Positions 60,848 through 64,000 of a stretch of 64,000 nucleotides of DNA are shown here, piece after piece. The first letter of the stretch is position 1. Each line of letters begins with the position of its first letter. The translations under genes and the position numbers were made by a program. The stretch is taken from the NCBI GenBank assembly GCA_002412715.1, contig DHVP01000042.1, positions 163,260-227,259 of the forward strand. Reading direction: 5' to 3'. The notes beneath the pieces are model-generated. The model ran no database searches and was not told where the DNA came from. It saw only the letters and a list, made by a program, of their open reading frames with translations. Source of the DNA: Deltaproteobacteria bacterium UBA5205. GTDB lineage: Bacteria > Desulfobacterota > Syntrophorhabdia > Syntrophorhabdales > Syntrophorhabdaceae.

Positions 60848-60892
60848 GGTAATTGGTAATTGGTAATTGGTAATTGGAAATTGGAAATTGGA
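60848..60892. repeat. Tandem GGTAATT/GGAAATT heptads
   Basis: Several tandem 7-base units of GGTAATT pass into GGAAATT. This is a T-rich variant of the GGTNATN repeats seen elsewhere in the window and lies just after the autotransporter gene. Confidence 0.75.
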
Positions 60893-60979
60893 AAAACAAA
60901 TTCCTGTAGACTATCACCTGTGACTCACTGCCCGTCATTCTAAATGTTATTTCTGCTTGTTCTTATTACGGGAGGTCCG

Positions 60980-61241
60980 CGGGGAGTCTCAGGCCCCAGG
61001 GCAGCCACGCTACGAATCACACCCGTTAAGCACTTTCGGCGCACTCGATGCTCATTGCGGACAGAGGTGGGTACGACATGTAAACTGGAAATCCGCAGAG
61101 ATAGGATAGCAGGATATCATCAACTTGGTGCAGTCAGACGCATCGGTCCCGGCCACTTTCGTGCCCGGTCCGCGTGCCCCGAAAGCACACGGGTCCCGTG
61201 ATCCTCCGCTAACGGCTGCCCTGGGGCCTGAGACTCCCCGC
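60980..61241. repeat. 262-bp element closed by a perfect 28-bp inverted repeat
   Basis: The arms at 60980-61007 and 61214-61241 are exact reverse complements (28 of 28, GC-rich). Inside, shorter stems are visible, such as TGCGGA with TCCGCA near 61055-61100 and imperfect pairing of 61030-61044 with 61181-61195. No coding frame is credible. A structured RNA or a small mobile element is possible. The flanks to 61296 and back to 60893 show nothing more. Confidence 0.65.
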
Positions 61242-61296
61242 TCGGTGGGTTAAAGAGAGCTCTTGACAACTTAGAAAATGCGAAAAACAGATCGGA

Positions 61297-63026
61297 GAAT
61301 GTGAAGATGCGAAGGATGCCCCAAAGTTGCCCTAGCTGCCCCATTTCCGATCATTTCTCGTAAAGATATCTAAGAAGAGTGTCTTGCGAAATATAGGATG
61401 AATCTCATATGCGACATCGTCACGAATCATTTCTTCGTGCAAAAAGTAGTCGTTCCTTTCATCGAATGTTATATGGCTATATTCTCCATCACCGTCAATT
61501 CTTATTTGAAAAAAACCAACGCTGAAAAGAAACTGGGCTATGTGCTTCGGTTCAATTAGCTGCGGATAACCAGCAATGATAACAGAGGTTTTGCGGAGAA
61601 TATCATTCTTTATGAAAACCTTCAGTTCGCTCCAACCCTTGAATAATGGTTTGTGATTGGCGAACGATTTCATCAACGTCAACAGAGAATCGCATTGAAC
61701 AGTATATTCAGCATTTAGGTCCTCCATTCTATGAACTCCAAAGTCAAATAAACAGTTATTTACGTCTTGAATGTCTATGCGTTGATGATGGTTCTTCAGG
61801 GCTACTTTCAGGGATGCTTTGCATAACTCGATCAGCCATCGTGGGCGGTGGTCGCTTAAGGTTGATAAAGCCATGTGCGGTGGTCGTTCGCCTTTACCAA
61901 GGTCAAATCTATATGGGTCGAAAACGGAATTGATTAACCACAGGTCACGATCTTCATCGCTGTCAAAATGATGGTCGATTTTCTTACCATTTCTCTCACA
62001 AAAGGAAGACACACGTTTGGCTAACAATGCTCGCAGTTGGTCGATTCCCCATGTCAGGTCAACCGTATATTGACGGAGTCCTGCAAGAGCGGAATACTTA
62101 CTGATCACAACAGTCCACACGTTCGGCCTAACGGTTAGACGAAAACGAAATTCAGGGATTCTTCTGGAAAGCTCACTACAGGCAACGAAAAAAGTGGCGA
62201 TTCTTAAGAGGCTCTTTTCCTCAATAGTAAAGAACTGATCAATTTCGTCAAGAAAAAGCCATATAAGCCCCTTGCCAGAGGTAAATCGTTCGATGAGGTT
62301 ATCGGTTATTTGACGATTAGCGTCGCGTTTTTCTATTGGAATATCTTTTGACCATATTCTATCGCATATAGCGGTTACTATTGAACGCTTCTTGAAGCCG
62401 CCCTTCTCGGCTTCTTCCACAAGCGACATTGCGTCATCGTCAAAAGCAAATCCTATTTCCTTTCCAATTTCAACTCCGACTGTTTTTATGATAAGCCGTT
62501 TCCATTCCTTCACCCATTTTGTATGGTTGAGGTCCTCAATATCCGGGGAGATTTCATTGTCGTATTTTATGAATGCAATGTTGGTATTGCTAAGTTCCTT
62601 GACTTTGTCGAGAGCCTTCAGACACAGGGCTGTTTTGCCAGACCCCTTGATTGCTTTGAGAATGGAGATTCTTGTCCTCTCAGAATAAAACTCATCAAGA
62701 TCGTTGCGCTCAACCAGATAGGAATAAAGGACATCAAGATCTTCATGTTGTGCCATTTCATTTCCAAATAACCGCTCATCTAAAAGATCAATATCAATCT
62801 TCAATTGTTCCCCTCCAGTAGACTGAAAAATACGCACAACACGGCCGCAAGAAAATGAATCGGGCAACGAGTGGCGGTACCGCAAATGAAATACAGATCT
62901 TCATAAAGTATCTTACAACAATAATAGAATTGCTCTTCGTTGATAAATAGTAGAATATATTCACTAAAAACAAGTCAAGTACGATCGTAAAGGAACTTTG
63001 GGGACATCCTTCGTATCTTCACATTC
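61297..63026. mobile_element. ATPase gene cassette bounded by about 33-bp inverted repeats
   Basis: The ends at 61297-61328 and 62994-63026 are reverse complements except for one substitution and one missing base. Between them lies only the P-loop ATPase gene and its upstream region, which are clearly more AT-rich than the rest of the window. The repeat contains TGTCCCCAAAGTT-type sequence. No transposase is inside, so it would move, if at all, with help from elsewhere. Confidence 0.55.
61332..62804 (-). CDS. P-loop ATPase, Sll1717-like
   Basis: The start is TTG 62804, supported by GGAGGGG 5 bases upstream; there is no ATG nearby. The 490-residue product has Walker A KGSGKTALC near residue 54, Walker B LIWLFLDEIDQFF near residue 182, and an arginine-rich segment RLTVRPNVW near residue 225, followed by helical STAND/AAA-like regions (WLIELCKASLKVA). 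It resembles the Sll1717 family of standalone ATPases, whose role is unknown and possibly defensive. AT-rich codon use and bracketing inverted repeats indicate recent acquisition. Confidence 0.7.
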   Translation of the reverse strand: MKIDIDLLDERLFGNEMAQHEDLDVLYSYLVERNDLDEFYSERTRISILKAIKGSGKTALCLKALDKVKELSNTNIAFIKYDNEISPDIEDLNHTKWVKEWKRLIIKTVGVEIGKEIGFAFDDDAMSLVEEAEKGGFKKRSIVTAICDRIWSKDIPIEKRDANRQITDNLIERFTSGKGLIWLFLDEIDQFFTIEEKSLLRIATFFVACSELSRRIPEFRFRLTVRPNVWTVVISKYSALAGLRQYTVDLTWGIDQLRALLAKRVSSFCERNGKKIDHHFDSDEDRDLWLINSVFDPYRFDLGKGERPPHMALSTLSDHRPRWLIELCKASLKVALKNHHQRIDIQDVNNCLFDFGVHRMEDLNAEYTVQCDSLLTLMKSFANHKPLFKGWSELKVFIKNDILRKTSVIIAGYPQLIEPKHIAQFLFSVGFFQIRIDGDGEYSHITFDERNDYFLHEEMIRDDVAYEIHPIFRKTLFLDIFTRNDRKWGS

Positions 63027-63163
63027 GATACCCCTGCAATTCTGTTGTCCAACGCAACAGTTGCGGTAATGCGGAATTTACCTGACAGAGAATGATCGTG
63101 TTGCGCTCTCTCAGAGCTGGTACAATAAATCGACAGTGACTTAAGTGGTTTTGCTGCTCTATA

Positions 63164-63493
63164 ATGACAAAGAGACCACGAAGGAACCACTCGCCGTCAT
63201 TCAAGGCAAAGGTAGCATTGGATGCCCTCAAGGGAGAAGAGACGATCGTTGAGCTGTCCCAGCGCTATCAGGTCCACCCGAACCTCATCACGGAGTGGAA
63301 GAAGCAGCTTCTGGAACACGCCGCCGATGTCTTCTCGAAGGACAGGGGGACCGATGAGGTCCCCGATATCAGGGAGCTCCACGCCAAGATCGGCCGGCTT
63401 GCCATGGAGAACGATTTTTTATCAGGCGCGCTCGGGCGCATAGCCGGGCCGGGCGCAAAGAAACGATCGACAGAAAGGATCCCTTGCCCGTGA
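63164..63493 (+). CDS. IS3-family transposase OrfA
   Basis: This 109-residue protein has helix-turn-helix sequence RNHSPSFKAKVALDALKGEETIVELSQRYQVHPNLITEWKKQ and a leucine-zipper-like coil (ELHAKIGRLAMENDFL), as in OrfA of IS3 elements. TATAAT lies directly before the ATG. A -1 shift near GCAAAGAAACG would lead into the OrfB frame (ETIDRKDPLPV), the usual way of making OrfAB. Confidence 0.88.
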   Translation: MTKRPRRNHSPSFKAKVALDALKGEETIVELSQRYQVHPNLITEWKKQLLEHAADVFSKDRGTDEVPDIRELHAKIGRLAMENDFLSGALGRIAGPGAKKRSTERIPCP

Positions 63494-63945
63494 CGACACA
63501 GTGCAGGATACTTCAGCTCTCCCGCTCAGGGATCTACTATACACCTGTCCCTCTCTCCGACAGGGACAGGGAACTCATGCGCATGATCGACGGGATCCAT
63601 CTCGAGATGCCCCACCTCGGCTCCCGGGGCATGAAAAGCGAACTGGGAGGCAGGGGCCATAAGGCGGGGAGGATACACGTCCGGACCCTCATGCGGAAGA
63701 TGGGCATCGAGGCGATCTACAAAAAGCCCCGCCTGTCGAAGCCCCACCCGGGCACAGGGTCTATCCCTACCTCCTCAAGGGGTTTGACATAACACGGGCG
63801 AACCATGTCTGGTGCTCGGATATCATCTACATCCCCATGGCGAAGGGTTTCTGCTACCTCACGGCAATTATGGACTGGGCAAGCAGGAAGGTGCTGTCAT
63901 GGAGGCTTTCCAACACGCTCGATCCGTCGTTCTGTATCGACGCCC
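63484..63945 (+). pseudogene. IS3-family transposase OrfB, frameshifted and truncated
   Basis: The first part encodes TTQCRILQLSRSGIYYTP and LMRKMGIEAIYKKPRLSKPHPG. Near 63751-63754 one base is missing, and the protein continues in another frame as RVYPYLLKGFDITRANHVWCSDIIYIPM (first catalytic Asp of the DDE motif) to FCIDAL. Similarity stops at about 63945, so the Asp-Glu part of the DDE domain is lost, unless it continues elsewhere. The element cannot encode active transposase as seen. Confidence 0.8.
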
Positions 63946-64000
63946 TGGGGGGACGAGAGGGACGTTCCAAGGAAAGCGATTCCTGAGAAGCAACTCGATT

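Larger units (their letters stand above)
63164..63945 (+). mobile_element. Degenerate IS3-family insertion sequence (right part lost)
   Basis: OrfA is intact and OrfB is broken. No terminal inverted repeat could be fixed on the left, and the right end departs from IS sequence near 63946. The stretch 63027-63163 holds no gene and presumably the left end and promoter of the IS. Confidence 0.75.

Noticed and set aside
60944..61201. Plus-strand 85-codon frame within the 28-bp inverted-repeat element
   Set aside because: It crosses the inverted repeat, has no ribosome site and no protein-like composition.
60980..61241. Integron attC site
   Set aside because: Stem ends resemble GTTA/TAAC boxes loosely, but the arms are far longer and perfectly paired and no integrase or cassette array is present.

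Overview
The window reads as chromosome of a strictly anaerobic, GC-moderate (mid-50s % by eye) bacterium of the Desulfobacterota/Syntrophorhabdales type. The evidence is content, not a marker gene: TRAP carboxylate uptake, two molybdenum hydroxylases (one with the 4-hydroxybenzoyl-CoA-reductase-type iron-sulfur insertion), ETF/ETF-quinone oxidoreductase, a B12 mutase system, a 4-hydroxybutyryl-CoA dehydratase relative, an ADP-forming acyl-CoA synthetase pair and a UPF0182 membrane protein. No rRNA, tRNA or CRISPR array was seen.

Region 1 (1-1.1 kb): the C-terminus of a transglutaminase-like membrane protein running in from the left, and a small methyltransferase. Region 2 (1.1-28 kb, all minus strand): a compact catabolic cluster of about 23 genes, many overlapping or nearly touching. 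In transcription order it encodes a class III CoA-transferase, MeaB GTPase, two acyl-CoA dehydrogenases, FixA/B/C/X-type ETF and ETF:quinone oxidoreductase, a GntR regulator, a split B12 acyl-CoA mutase, an ATP-dependent hydantoinase/oxoprolinase pair, a PaaK-type CoA ligase, Mo-hydroxylase set 2, a VOC epimerase-like protein, a saccharopine-dehydrogenase-like protein, a GSA-aminomutase-like protein, Mo-hydroxylase set 1 and a MoaD/ThiS protein. The combination of Mo-hydroxylase, ATP-dependent lactam hydrolase, CoA activation, carbon-skeleton mutase and acyl-CoA dehydrogenase closely parallels the anaerobic indole-3-acetate (iaa) pathway known from Aromatoleum/Azoarcus. I infer anaerobic breakdown of indoleacetate or another N-heterocyclic acid, with electrons passed through ETF to quinone.

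Region 3 (28-36.3 kb): a divergent promoter with GTATAC palindromes, a complete TRAP transporter, the 4-hydroxybutyryl-CoA dehydratase relative, a second GntR regulator and an acyl-CoA synthetase pair. Region 4 (36.5-52.9 kb): UPF0182 protein, thioesterase, a decayed exported protein, a GyrI-like protein, and then a tyrosine-codon leader peptide with attenuator hairpins before a class I aminotransferase. This is followed by an FNT channel, hydrolase, cold shock protein, TypA, ArsC-like protein, sirtuin, phospholipase D, DUF169 and a MetNIQ-type ABC transporter with its own structured leader.

Region 5 (53-64 kb) is accessory: gene relics, an FAD oxidoreductase, an ankyrin protein, a frameshifted subtilisin autotransporter, two unrelated inverted-repeat-bounded non-coding elements, an AT-rich P-loop ATPase gene bracketed by about 33-bp inverted repeats, and a decayed IS3-family element at the right edge. 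Dispersed 7-nt-period repeats (GGTNATN) sit between genes at several places across the window.
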